Below, one piece after another: positions 1-8,452 of a DNA stretch of 64,000 nt. A model generated the notes under the pieces. That model did not search any database. It was given only the letters and a program-made list of their open reading frames with translations, and was not told the origin of the DNA. Source of the stretch: Paenibacillus rhizovicinus (lineage in GTDB: Bacteria > Bacillota > Bacilli > Paenibacillales > Paenibacillaceae); the NCBI RefSeq assembly GCF_010365285.1, contig NZ_CP048286.1, forward strand, positions 1,631,001 to 1,695,000, read 5' to 3'. Positions within the stretch are counted from its first letter, which is position 1; each line of letters starts with the position of its first letter. A program made the translations under genes and the position numbers.

Positions 1-212
1 CACCCCTTGTTCTCGTTTTACAGATAACTAATGTGTTTCGGCACCGTGTTGACCGGAAGCTAAAACAAAATTATTCCTACCTGTTTAGTTGGTTATGTGG
101 CAATAATAGCAATGGATAAGCTTTCTTGTCAATTCATTTTTTTGGGAAAGTTTATCAATGGTATCAGTTCTTCTTATAAAGAAAGACATCCATCTAGGAC
201 ATTCCCCATTAG

Positions 213-306
213 AACGAGCTTTTAACGAACTATAATGAGTTTTGAAGGAGCTTCTAATAAGTATTTAATGAGCCTCTATTGAGTCTCTAATGAGCAACGA
301 ATGAGT
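213..306. repeat. Phased 11-bp repeat tract
   Basis: Nine degenerate copies of a unit resembling TTTAATGAGCT. The AA-NGAG cores begin at 213, 224, 234, 245, 256, 267, 278, 289 and 300, so eight steps are 11 bp except one of 10 bp. The two bases before each core are AA (AT once), and the G-A pair is kept in most units. The period is close to one helical turn, so every copy faces the same side of the DNA. The tract ends about 60 bp upstream of the putative promoter of the sulfate-binding protein gene. I see no reading frame here. Positions 1-212 show nothing I can name. Confidence 0.75.
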
Positions 307-364
307 TTCTACACCGTATCCAACGGGTTCTTCGCGGGCTTCCGACCAGCAATTTAATTCATAG

Positions 365-394
365 TTGACAGGTTGGAATTGTCTGGTTTATGAT
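365..394 (+). promoter_or_regulatory. Putative sigma-A promoter of the sulfate-binding protein gene
   Basis: A perfect -35 box TTGACA (365-370) is followed after 18 bp by TATGAT (389-394). Transcription would start near 401, giving a leader of about 135 nt that contains the long hairpin at 421-478. Confidence 0.55.
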
Positions 395-420
395 GAGTCC
401 ATCAAGCCGACCGGCACACC

Positions 421-478
421 GGAGGCCCCGAACGATCCGCTTTTAGCGCTGCTTCGCAGCCGGACTTTCGGGGCCTCC
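421..478 (+). promoter_or_regulatory. Leader hairpin (terminator-like or attenuator)
   Basis: GGAGGCCCCGAA (421-432) pairs with TTCGGGGCCTCC (467-478), and an inner GCTGCTTCGCAGC hairpin lies in the loop. The run after it (TTGTCGTTAT) is only moderately T-rich. It may be the terminator of an unseen short transcript, or an attenuator between the promoter at 365 and the gene at 538. It does not match the SAM riboswitch consensus I would expect upstream of a sulfur gene. Confidence 0.5.
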
Positions 479-537
479 TTGTCGTTATATCGACCCGGAA
501 AGAGGCTGATACATATCAATACTGGGGAGTGTTGTCT

Positions 538-1557
538 ATGAAAAAGAAGCTGTTAATCGTCCTCACCGTCTTCACGCTTATCCTGTCTTTATCCTCCACG
601 AGTTTCGCCGCAGCAACCAAAACCGCCAAGAAGGATGTCACCCTGCTCAACGTCTCCTATGATCCGACGCGCGAGTTGTACGTCCAGTTCGACAAGGCTT
701 TCGCTTCTTATTGGAAAGCGAAAACCGGCCAGAAAGTCACGATCAAGCAGTCCCATGGCGGCTCCGGCGCGCAAGCCCGTTCGGTCATCGACGGATTGGA
801 AGCGGACGTCGTCACCTTGGCGCTAGCCTACGACATCGACGAAATCCAACGTTCCGGACTCATCAACGCGGGTTGGCAAAGCCGCTTCGCGAAGAACAGC
901 TCGCCTTACACGTCGACGATCGTCTTCCTCGTCCGCAAAGGCAATCCGAAGAAAATCAAGGATTGGAGCGATCTGGTCAAGCCGAAGGTGTCCGTCATTA
1001 CGCCGAATCCGAAAACGAGCGGCGGCGCACGCTGGAACTTCCTTGCGGCATGGGCCTACGCGTTGAAACACAATAACCATAGCGAAGCGAAGGCAGCCGA
1101 TTTCGTGTCGAAGCTGTACAAGAACGTACCTGTACTCGACTCCGGCGCCCGCGGCTCGACGACGACTTTCGTGGAACGCGGCATCGGCGACGTGCTGCTC
1201 GCTTGGGAGAACGAAGCTTACCTGGCGCTGAAGGAGCATCCGAAGGACTTTGAAATCGTAACGCCTTCGTACAGCATTCTGGCCGAACCGCCCGTTGCCG
1301 TCGTCAACAAAAACGTCGAAAAGCACGGCACGCGCGACGTAGCCAAAGCTTATCTGGATTACCTCTATACGAACGAAGGACAAAATATCATCGGGCAAAA
1401 CTTCTACCGTCCGACGAACCTGACCATTGCTGCCAAATATTCGAAGCAATTCAAGAGCCTTGAACTGACGAATATCAAAAATTTCGGCGGCTGGGATAAG
1501 GCGCAGGCCAAGTTCTTCAACGACGGCGGCGTGTTCGACAAAATCTATAAGCCTTAA
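538..1557 (+). CDS. sbp: Sulfate ABC transporter substrate-binding protein
   Basis: A 339-aa extracellular solute-binding protein of the Sbp/CysP family, which delivers sulfate (or thiosulfate) to an ABC permease. A signal peptide covers roughly residues 1-25 (MKKK, hydrophobic core, STSFAAA). Family blocks are visible: [13 protein letters not shown] near the mature N-terminus, [49 protein letters not shown] and [26 protein letters not shown] chose ATG 538 because GGGGAG at 524-529 lies 8 nt upstream; the GTG at 529 lies inside that site. No permease or ATPase gene follows, so the rest of the transporter is elsewhere. There is no lipobox cysteine, so how the protein is held at the cell surface is unclear. 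Confidence 0.93.
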   Translation: MKKKLLIVLTVFTLILSLSSTSFAAATKTAKKDVTLLNVSYDPTRELYVQFDKAFASYWKAKTGQKVTIKQSHGGSGAQARSVIDGLEADVVTLALAYDIDEIQRSGLINAGWQSRFAKNSSPYTSTIVFLVRKGNPKKIKDWSDLVKPKVSVITPNPKTSGGARWNFLAAWAYALKHNNHSEAKAADFVSKLYKNVPVLDSGARGSTTTFVERGIGDVLLAWENEAYLALKEHPKDFEIVTPSYSILAEPPVAVVNKNVEKHGTRDVAKAYLDYLYTNEGQNIIGQNFYRPTNLTIAAKYSKQFKSLELTNIKNFGGWDKAQAKFFNDGGVFDKIYKP

Positions 1558-1573
1558 TCTTGCTGCAAATACT

Positions 1574-1608
1574 AAAGACCGCATGTCTTCGGACACGCGG
1601 TCTTTTTT
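1574..1608 (+). terminator. Terminator of sbp
   Basis: AAAGACCGC...GCGGTCTTTTTT: a GC-rich stem with a TCTTCGGA loop followed by six T, 17 bp after the stop codon. Confidence 0.88.
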
Positions 1609-1657
1609 ATCTTTTTTATAAATTTTCGATTGGATTTGACTTCAAAAATTTACATAC

Positions 1658-1712
1658 TTTTCAAAACGTTAACGCGAGGTTTAAATTCCCCTCACATTCC
1701 GATTGCTATAAT
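1658..1712 (+). promoter_or_regulatory. PhoP-box promoter
   Basis: Four TTAACA-like hexamers repeat every 11 bp: TTTTCA (1658), TTAACG (1669), TTTAAA (1680) and CTCACA (1691). Ten bp after the last comes a perfect -10 TATAAT (1707-1712), with no good -35. Four direct repeats upstream of a lone -10 is the known architecture of PhoP-activated promoters in Bacillus, and it fits the secreted phosphoesterase downstream. Confidence 0.75.
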
Positions 1713-1747
1713 ACCCCTAGACCAATAGAAAGGTGGAGTTCCTAGAA

Positions 1748-4700
1748 ATGGGTTTCATTCAAAAGAGAATGTCGCGGTCCGCACTGGCTGCCTCGCTTCT
1801 CGCAGGATTCCTGGCCTCATCTTATGTCTCAGTACCCGCACACGCGCAATCCGCTTCCCAAGTCGTCCCTTTCGCCGAGCAATCGGTGGACGTTAATTCC
1901 GCGTCCGCAGACGGCAGCCGCGCTTTCACGATTTCGGATCCAGTCATGGATTCGGACGGAGGCGTCATCGCAAGCGTTGTCGTCACGCCTACTTCGACCC
2001 CGCATGACGGAGAAGAAACGGTTGTATTCGAACTGTTCGACGGCGCGACGCCGCTAGGCATCACCGCATTGTCCAAGGATATTACCGGCAGCGAGAAAGT
2101 GACGGCGCATTTCAACCGGACCGGAAGCAGTCTTTCCGTGAAAGTGTTCGTCGTCGACGCCTATGGCGGCAAACTGAACGAAGTCGGCAACAACCTCGCT
2201 AATCCTGTCACCATTGATAACAGCTTGCAGCTGCGCATTATGGAAACGACGGACATCCACACCAACTTCATGAACTACGATTATTACAAGGACGCGCCGG
2301 CCGAAACGGCAGGCCTCGTCAAAACCGCCTCCCTGGTCAAACAGGCACGCGCCGAAGCGGTCAACACGCTGCTCGTCGACAACGGGGACTTGCTGCAAGG
2401 CACGCCGCTCGGTACCTATATGGCGAAGATCAATCCGCTCAAAGACGGACAAGTTCATCCCGCCTATAAGCTGCTCAATCAAATGGGCTACGACATCGCG
2501 ACCTTCGGCAATCACGAGTTCAATTACGGCCTCGACTATTTGGATGAGGCAATCGACGACGCTCATTTCCCTTATGTCAATGCGAATGTATATATCGACG
2601 ATCACGACGCGAACCCCGCGAACGATGCGAACAAATACAAGCCGTACATCATCATGAACAAAACGTTCAAGGACGCAAGCGGCCACGAACAAACCGTGAA
2701 GGTCGGTTTCCTCGGCCTCGTTACGCCGCAAATCATGGACTGGGACAAAGATAATCTGAACGGCAAAGTCATCACGAAGGATATAGTCGCCACCGCCGAG
2801 AAATTCGTTCCGCAAATGCGGGCAGATGGCGCGGATATCGTCGTCGCGCTGACGCACTCCGGATTTAACGGCGCAGCCGTCGCAGGCGCAGGCTCGGAGG
2901 ATGCGATCTATCCGCTCAGCAAAGTACCGGGCATCGATGCCATCACGTTCTCGCATACGCATAAAATTTTCCCGGCGGCAAGCGTCAGCGCGCTCGATCC
3001 GCTGTTCAAAGACGCCAGCGGCAATCCGCTTCCGGGCGTCGACAACGCCAAAGGCACGATTAACGGCGTCGCGGCCGTGCAGGCCGGATTCGGCGGCGCG
3101 AACCTCGGCATTATCGACCTTACGCTGAAGAAGTCCGGCGGCAAGTGGCAAGTGGCGAATTCGCAATCGTCGAACAAATACATCTACGATACCGTCGCGA
3201 AGAAGGCGCTCGTGGATGCCGACCCTGCTCTGGTGGACCTGATCAAGGACGAGCATGCCGCAACGATCGCCTACGTCAACCAAGCCATCGGCCAAACGAC
3301 GGCGCCGATTTACAGCTATTTCGCGCTCGTCCAGGACGATCCTTCCGTCCAAATCGTCACGCAGGCGCAGAAGTGGTTCGTCGAGAAAACGCTGACCGCG
3401 AACGACTCGCCGGACAAAGATCTGCCGATCCTGTCCGTAGGCGCGCCGTTCAAGGCAGGACGCAACGGTCCGACCGAGTACACCGATATCGCCACGGGCA
3501 ATCTGGCGATCAAGAGCGCGAGCGACTTGTACTTGTACGACAACACGCTGAAGGCGGTCAAGCTGAAGGGCTCCGTCATCAAGGAATGGCTGGAGATGTC
3601 GGCAGGCATGTTCAATCAGATCGACCCGGCTGCAACCGCCGAACAGCCGCTGCTCAGCACAACCTTCCCTGTCTTTAACTTTGACGTAATCGACGGCGTC
3701 ACCTATCAAATCGATGTGACGAAACCGGCCAAGTACAAGACGGACGGCACGATTAACGACGCTTCGTCCAGCCGTATCGTGAACTTGAAATATAACGGAC
3801 AAGCAGTCGACCCGAACCAGGAATTTATCGTCATCAGCAACAACTACCGCGTTAACGGCGGCGGCAATTTCCCTGGCGTGAAGGGCGCGCCGCTGGTCAT
3901 CGATTCGGCGACCGAGAACCGCCAAGTGCTGATGGACTATATCACGGAGCAGCAAACCATCGATCCGGCCGCGGACAACAATTGGTCGATCGCGCCGATC
4001 AATGACAGCGTGAACGTGACGTTCACCACCGCTCCGGCAGCGTCCAAGTACTTGGACGCTAATCCGAACATCACGTCCATGAACAAAAACGACGACAAAG
4101 GCTTCGGCATCTTCAAGCTCGACCTTAGCGGAAACGCGCCGCAGCCGAACAACAATGTCAAGGTTCAACTGCTTGGCATCAACGACCTTCACGGCCAATT
4201 AGACTACTCCACGAAGGTCGGCGACAATGTCGTCGGCGGAGCAGCTTACTTGGCGACCTATCTCAAGCAATACGAGTCGACCAACCCAGACCGCACGCTG
4301 CTGATCCAGAACGGCGATTCCGTTGGCGCAAGCTCGCCGGTCTCGGCGCTCGAGCGCGACAAGCCGACGCTCGAATTCTTGAATTACCTGGGCTTCGATG
4401 TCGGCACGCTCGGCAATCATGAATTCGATCAAGGCGTTCCCGCGCTGATGGCCCAGCTGCACGGCGGAACGGATCCGATCAACGCAGCCATCACGTATCC
4501 GCAGGTAGAGATGGATTATGTAAATGCCAATGTGATCGACAAAGAAACTCATGAGCCTATCATCGCACCTTATGTCGTCAAAGAAGTCGGCGGCGAGAAA
4601 ATCGGCTTCATCGGCGTCGTCACGATGCTGACGCCATCCAAGGTGTCGCCTGCCGCGCTGGCCACGGTCGACATCGTGGATCAAGCGCCGGTCGTGAATG

Positions 4701-5653
4701 CCGCGGTGGCCAAGCTGAAGGAACAAGGCGTCAAAGCCATCGTCGTCCTCGCGCATGACCCCGCCTCGCAGAAAGACGGTGCCATTACGGGCGAAGCCGT
4801 CGACTTAGCCAACGCTGTAGACGATGAAGTCGACGTGATCTTCTCCGGCGACAATCATGTCAAGGTCAACGGAACGGTCGACAACAAGCTGATTGTCCAA
4901 TCCGCTTCTTACGGCACGGCATTCTCGGATGTCGATTTGGAGATCGATCCCGCAACGCATGATATCGTGAAGAAGAAAGCAACGATTATCGACGTCGTAC
5001 AGAGCGGCATGACGCCGGATTCGGGAGCAGCAGCGATCGTGCAAGCAGCCTTGTCGAGGCATCCTGAGCTGATGGAACCTGTCGGTACGACAAAAGCAAT
5101 CATCTCGAAAGCGACCGCCTTCACGGAAGAGAATGCGCTCGGCAGCCTGATCGCCGATGCGATGAAGGATTCCATGCAAACCGACTTCGCGTTCATGAAC
5201 CCGGGCGGCATCCGCGCCGATATGCCGGAGGGTGAAATCACCTATGCTGACCTGTTCCACATTCAGCCGTTCGGCAACCAGCTGGTCAAGATGACGCTGA
5301 CCGGCGCGCAAATTAAGACCCTGCTTCAGCAGCAATGGGGCGCAACGACAATGACGCTCCAAATTGCCGGCTTGAAATATACGGCCGACTTCAGCAAACC
5401 GATCGCGGAACGGGTCGTGTCCTTGACGAAGGAAGACGGCACGCCGATTACCGATGACGGGCAGTATACCGCTGTCGTGAACAATTTCATGGCCGCCGGC
5501 GGCGACAACTACACGATTCTGACCCAAGGGCAGCATCCTGAAGCCGGCGTTACGGATATCGACGCCTTCTACGCGTACATCTTAAAAACATTCGATCACG
5601 GCACGATAACGGCAAGTGTAAAAGGCCGAATCACGAACCTGCCGGCAGCTTAA
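1748..5653 (+). CDS. YfkN-like multifunctional nucleotide phosphoesterase
   Basis: A 1301-aa secreted enzyme with two successive metallophosphatase plus 5'-nucleotidase C-terminal units, as in B. subtilis YfkN (2',3'-cyclic nucleotide phosphodiesterase/3'-nucleotidase plus 5'-nucleotidase). The signal peptide ends near SVPAHAQS. Unit 1 begins at about residue 165 with METTDIHTNF, then DNGDLLQGTP, FGNHEFNYG and SHTHKIFP, and resembles CpdB. Unit 2 begins at about 810 with INDLHGQLDY, then NGDSVGASSP, LGNHEFDQG and SGDNHV, and ends with NPGGIRADMP and FGNQLV. The protein ends in GRITNLPAA: no LPxTG sorting signal, unlike YfkN, and no membrane anchor. ATG 1748 is preferred to GTG 1733, because AAAGGTGG (1729-1736) overlaps the latter. 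The role is likely release of phosphate from extracellular nucleotides. Confidence 0.9.
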   Translation: MGFIQKRMSRSALAASLLAGFLASSYVSVPAHAQSASQVVPFAEQSVDVNSASADGSRAFTISDPVMDSDGGVIASVVVTPTSTPHDGEETVVFELFDGATPLGITALSKDITGSEKVTAHFNRTGSSLSVKVFVVDAYGGKLNEVGNNLANPVTIDNSLQLRIMETTDIHTNFMNYDYYKDAPAETAGLVKTASLVKQARAEAVNTLLVDNGDLLQGTPLGTYMAKINPLKDGQVHPAYKLLNQMGYDIATFGNHEFNYGLDYLDEAIDDAHFPYVNANVYIDDHDANPANDANKYKPYIIMNKTFKDASGHEQTVKVGFLGLVTPQIMDWDKDNLNGKVITKDIVATAEKFVPQMRADGADIVVALTHSGFNGAAVAGAGSEDAIYPLSKVPGIDAITFSHTHKIFPAASVSALDPLFKDASGNPLPGVDNAKGTINGVAAVQAGFGGANLGIIDLTLKKSGGKWQVANSQSSNKYIYDTVAKKALVDADPALVDLIKDEHAATIAYVNQAIGQTTAPIYSYFALVQDDPSVQIVTQAQKWFVEKTLTANDSPDKDLPILSVGAPFKAGRNGPTEYTDIATGNLAIKSASDLYLYDNTLKAVKLKGSVIKEWLEMSAGMFNQIDPAATAEQPLLSTTFPVFNFDVIDGVTYQIDVTKPAKYKTDGTINDASSSRIVNLKYNGQAVDPNQEFIVISNNYRVNGGGNFPGVKGAPLVIDSATENRQVLMDYITEQQTIDPAADNNWSIAPINDSVNVTFTTAPAASKYLDANPNITSMNKNDDKGFGIFKLDLSGNAPQPNNNVKVQLLGINDLHGQLDYSTKVGDNVVGGAAYLATYLKQYESTNPDRTLLIQNGDSVGASSPVSALERDKPTLEFLNYLGFDVGTLGNHEFDQGVPALMAQLHGGTDPINAAITYPQVEMDYVNANVIDKETHEPIIAPYVVKEVGGEKIGFIGVVTMLTPSKVSPAALATVDIVDQAPVVNAAVAKLKEQGVKAIVVLAHDPASQKDGAITGEAVDLANAVDDEVDVIFSGDNHVKVNGTVDNKLIVQSASYGTAFSDVDLEIDPATHDIVKKKATIIDVVQSGMTPDSGAAAIVQAALSRHPELMEPVGTTKAIISKATAFTEENALGSLIADAMKDSMQTDFAFMNPGGIRADMPEGEITYADLFHIQPFGNQLVKMTLTGAQIKTLLQQQWGATTMTLQIAGLKYTADFSKPIAERVVSLTKEDGTPITDDGQYTAVVNNFMAAGGDNYTILTQGQHPEAGVTDIDAFYAYILKTFDHGTITASVKGRITNLPAA

Positions 5654-5737
5654 CGATAACAGAAGGCGTCTCCGGATTGCCTGCGGCATGCACCTCGCCG
5701 CAGGCTCCGGTACGCCGAATAGAAAGGAGCATCAACG

Positions 5738-7321
5738 TTGAAGAACAAAACGGTCCTTCTTACGGCACTGGCACTCGCGCTCGCGTTTCCCGCTTCGCTG
5801 CCGTCCATGGCGTTTGCCGCCGAAGCCCCTCTATCCGTTCAGGCTTCAGGCACGACGATCGACAACGTACCTAATGCGCATGCCGGGGGAAAAGTCACGA
5901 TCAGCGGCACGACCAATGCCGCGGAAGTCCTTATTAAAGTATTGAATCCGGATCAAACGGTCCTCTTCTTCGATATCGTTCCGTCGAGCGGCGGCAAGTT
6001 CCAAGACACGTTCACGCTGCCCGCAACAGCGGCAGTTGGTCGGTATCAAGTCGTGGCTGGACAAGGCTCGGATATTGCGTCCTCATCGTTCAAAGTCGTA
6101 TCAAGCGTGGGAAGCACGACGCCGACTGATCCTTCGACACCGACGGATCCAACGGATCCTTCGACGCCTGGGGACAATACCGGAACGAATCCGGCAGACC
6201 CTTCGACGGTCCAAGTCAAGTTCACGCTGGCCGATATCCCCGCCCCCGTCGGCGGAATTGTCACCTTGGACGCCAGCACAACCTCCGCTCCCAAACTGGA
6301 AGCGCTGCTTCCGGTCGCAGGTATCCGGTCGCTTGGCAACAACGGGCTCCGTCTCCTGCTGCCGGGCGGATCGCTGACGCTGCCGAAAGAAGTGATTGCC
6401 GGTCTCGCCGCCTTGGCCGGCAGCGATAACGAAGCCACTGTCTCCCTGCAGCTCACGACGTTGACATCGAGCGAAGAGAAAGCCGCCCTTACGCAAGCAG
6501 GGGCATCCGGAGCCGGATTAACGCCGCAAGGCGGAGCTTTCGAATTGGCGCTATCCGTCGTCATGAAAGACGGCACGACGAAGAAGCTCAGCACGTTCGA
6601 CAAGCCGGTACTGCTGCAATTCCGGCTGGCCGCCAATACGGATGATCGGCTTGCCGGCATCTATTACCTCTCCGACGGCGGGGCAATCACTTATATCGGC
6701 GGCGACCTGAAAGACCGGACCCTTACCGCCGCTGTCAGCCATTTCAGTTCCTACGGCGTGTTCACGTACATGAAGACGTATACGGACGTGCCTTCGACTT
6801 ATTGGGCGGCGAATGTCATTCAAGAACTGACGGCGAAGCATATCGTTCAAGGCATCTCGAATGACAAGTTCGGTCCGGCGGCGAACGTAACCCGCGCCGA
6901 ATTCACGACGATGCTCGTTCGGGCCCTCGGCTTGAAGCCGGCAGCCGCCTCGCCGTTTAGCGATGTCCCTGCAGGAAGCTGGTATGCCGAAGCCGCCGAA
7001 GCCGCTTTCGAGAACGGCATCGTTACGGGAACGGACGCAAGCAAGTTCGAGCCGAACAAACCGATCACGCGCGAAGAATTGGCGGCTATGATCATTCGCG
7101 TCTATGCCAAACAAGACGGCTCGGCGAATGCGGCAGGCAGCGAAACCGATCTCGCCGCCTTCAAGGACGCAGCCGCAATCAGCAGCTGGGCCAAAGCGGA
7201 AGTGGCAAGCGCCGTGCATGTCGGCCTCATGCAAGGCAGCGGCTCCCTCTTCTCGCCTCGCGGCAACGCGACACGCGCGGAAGCCGCCCAAGTGCTCGTT
7301 AATCTCCTGTTCGGCGCATGA
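5738..7321 (+). CDS. S-layer homology (SLH) domain protein
   Basis: A 527-aa exported protein. It has a signal peptide (to about SMAFAAEA, residue 28), an Ig-like or bacterial adhesion-type region (40-125), a Pro/Thr/Asp linker (TDPSTPTDPTDPSTP, about 130-155), a central region of unknown function and three C-terminal SLH repeats (from about 345) carrying TRAE, TREE and TRAE motifs. SLH domains bind pyruvylated secondary wall polymer, so the protein should sit on the cell wall. The start is TTG 5738: AAAGGAGC at 5723-5730 gives normal spacing and the signal peptide begins directly there. It lies 84 bp after the phosphoesterase with no terminator between, so it is probably part of the same PhoP-controlled transcript. 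No catalytic motif was recognised. Confidence 0.88.
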   Translation: MKNKTVLLTALALALAFPASLPSMAFAAEAPLSVQASGTTIDNVPNAHAGGKVTISGTTNAAEVLIKVLNPDQTVLFFDIVPSSGGKFQDTFTLPATAAVGRYQVVAGQGSDIASSSFKVVSSVGSTTPTDPSTPTDPTDPSTPGDNTGTNPADPSTVQVKFTLADIPAPVGGIVTLDASTTSAPKLEALLPVAGIRSLGNNGLRLLLPGGSLTLPKEVIAGLAALAGSDNEATVSLQLTTLTSSEEKAALTQAGASGAGLTPQGGAFELALSVVMKDGTTKKLSTFDKPVLLQFRLAANTDDRLAGIYYLSDGGAITYIGGDLKDRTLTAAVSHFSSYGVFTYMKTYTDVPSTYWAANVIQELTAKHIVQGISNDKFGPAANVTRAEFTTMLVRALGLKPAAASPFSDVPAGSWYAEAAEAAFENGIVTGTDASKFEPNKPITREELAAMIIRVYAKQDGSANAAGSETDLAAFKDAAAISSWAKAEVASAVHVGLMQGSGSLFSPRGNATRAEAAQVLVNLLFGA

Positions 7322-7323
7322 CA

Positions 7324-7362
7324 AGAAGAGCCAGCCGCGATGAACGCGGCTGGCTCTTTTAA
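7324..7362 (+). terminator. Terminator after the SLH gene
   Basis: A 14-bp perfect stem AAGAGCCAGCCGCG/CGCGGCTGGCTCTT with loop ATGAA, then TTTT. It lies 4 bp after the stop codon. Confidence 0.85.
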
Positions 7363-7468
7363 ATATCCGTCTTCTATTTATTTCGATCTCCATCTCTTGC
7401 TACGGTATCCTCGCAGCCGTTCGATCCGTTCGTTCTCCTTGCATGCGGTGCACGCTGCAGCGGTAACG

Positions 7469-8428
7469 CTAACGGCCCCGCTTGTTGTGCCCCGTCACGT
7501 GGACCTGCTGCACGTAATGCCGGATACGGTCCATCAGCCGCTGTCCTTTGTGCTGGTCGTCGCCGTCCTTGTTCGTAAAGCTGAAGTGCTGCTCGATGTC
7601 GTCCAAGCCGTAATTCGACGTATAGAACGTCGGTTTGCGGTTCATCCGGTAATTCAAAATCGCGCCAAGCACATGATCCCGTACCCAAGGGTTTAGATTC
7701 TCGGCCCCGATATCATCGAAGATGAGCAGGTCGGTTTCCTTCATCAGGTCGACCGTTTCCTTCACTTTCCCTTGCTCCAGCATGAGCGTCTTCATGTCCT
7801 CGACGAAATCGGGCATATAGACGATCGCGCCCGTAAACCCGGCCTTCGCCAGTTCATGCAGCATATAGCACATCAGGAACGTCTTGCCCGTCCCGAAGGA
7901 ACCGGTCAAATACAGCCCTTCCGGACGCAGCCCGTCTTCCTTGGTCCGGTTGATGTAGCTGATTACTTGTCCGACCGCCTTCATCCGCTCCACGTCTTTC
8001 GAAACGATCTCGTCGGCGGAATACCCTTGGGACAGCGCCCGGTCATCGATATAGAAGCTGCGAATCCGGCTCCGAATCCGGTCCTCGCTCTGCCTCGCGA
8101 TCAGCTTCTTGCAGGAAACCTTGCGGTCGTTCAACTGTACGAGCCCGCCGGTCGTTTCGCAGGATAATTCGGTATAATGGCCTTCGAAATCATTGGGACA
8201 TTGATCGAGTCCCGTGCAATTCGAACAATTGCGAAATTCTTTGGTGCATTGATAAATGCGGTTTAAATTCAGCCGGATCGTCGCGTCGTCCAGCTCGGGA
8301 TATTTCGTGCGAAGCTTCCCGACAAGCGGGTCAGCGAGCAGCTCGGCCATTAATTTGTCCGCGTGCTGCCTCATGTCCCTGCCGCCCGGCATCGCCTTCA
8401 GCAGGTCACCCAGCGACTCCATCGCCAT
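7469..8428 (-). CDS. dnaI: Primosomal protein DnaI (helicase loader ATPase)
   Basis: A 319-aa AAA+ ATPase that loads the replicative helicase (DnaC) onto DNA. The N-terminal domain carries a cysteine cluster (CTKEFRNCSNCTGLDQC, about 62-78) like the zinc-binding region of DnaI. The C-terminal ATPase has Walker A GSFGTGKTF (about 180) and Walker B LLIFDDIGAE (about 236), followed by a sensor region (TFYTSNYGLDDIE). ATG 8428 is preceded by GAGGTG at normal distance. The gene sits 24 bp after dnaB, the usual Bacillales order, and the two products act together in the primosome. Confidence 0.95.
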   Translation of the reverse strand: MAMESLGDLLKAMPGGRDMRQHADKLMAELLADPLVGKLRTKYPELDDATIRLNLNRIYQCTKEFRNCSNCTGLDQCPNDFEGHYTELSCETTGGLVQLNDRKVSCKKLIARQSEDRIRSRIRSFYIDDRALSQGYSADEIVSKDVERMKAVGQVISYINRTKEDGLRPEGLYLTGSFGTGKTFLMCYMLHELAKAGFTGAIVYMPDFVEDMKTLMLEQGKVKETVDLMKETDLLIFDDIGAENLNPWVRDHVLGAILNYRMNRKPTFYTSNYGLDDIEQHFSFTNKDGDDQHKGQRLMDRIRHYVQQVHVTGHNKRGR

Positions 8429-8452
8429 TGCGGCTTCACCTCTTTAATCCGT

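Noticed and set aside
213..306. TRAP-type (G/U)AG binding site
   Set aside because: TRAP sites have triplets every 5 nt or so; here the period is 11 and the tract is probably upstream of the transcript start.
2054..4198. 714-codon open frame antisense to the phosphoesterase gene
   Set aside because: It has no ribosome site, has an Arg/Val/Asp-rich composition typical of GC-rich shadow frames, and is fully antisense to a gene with clear motifs.
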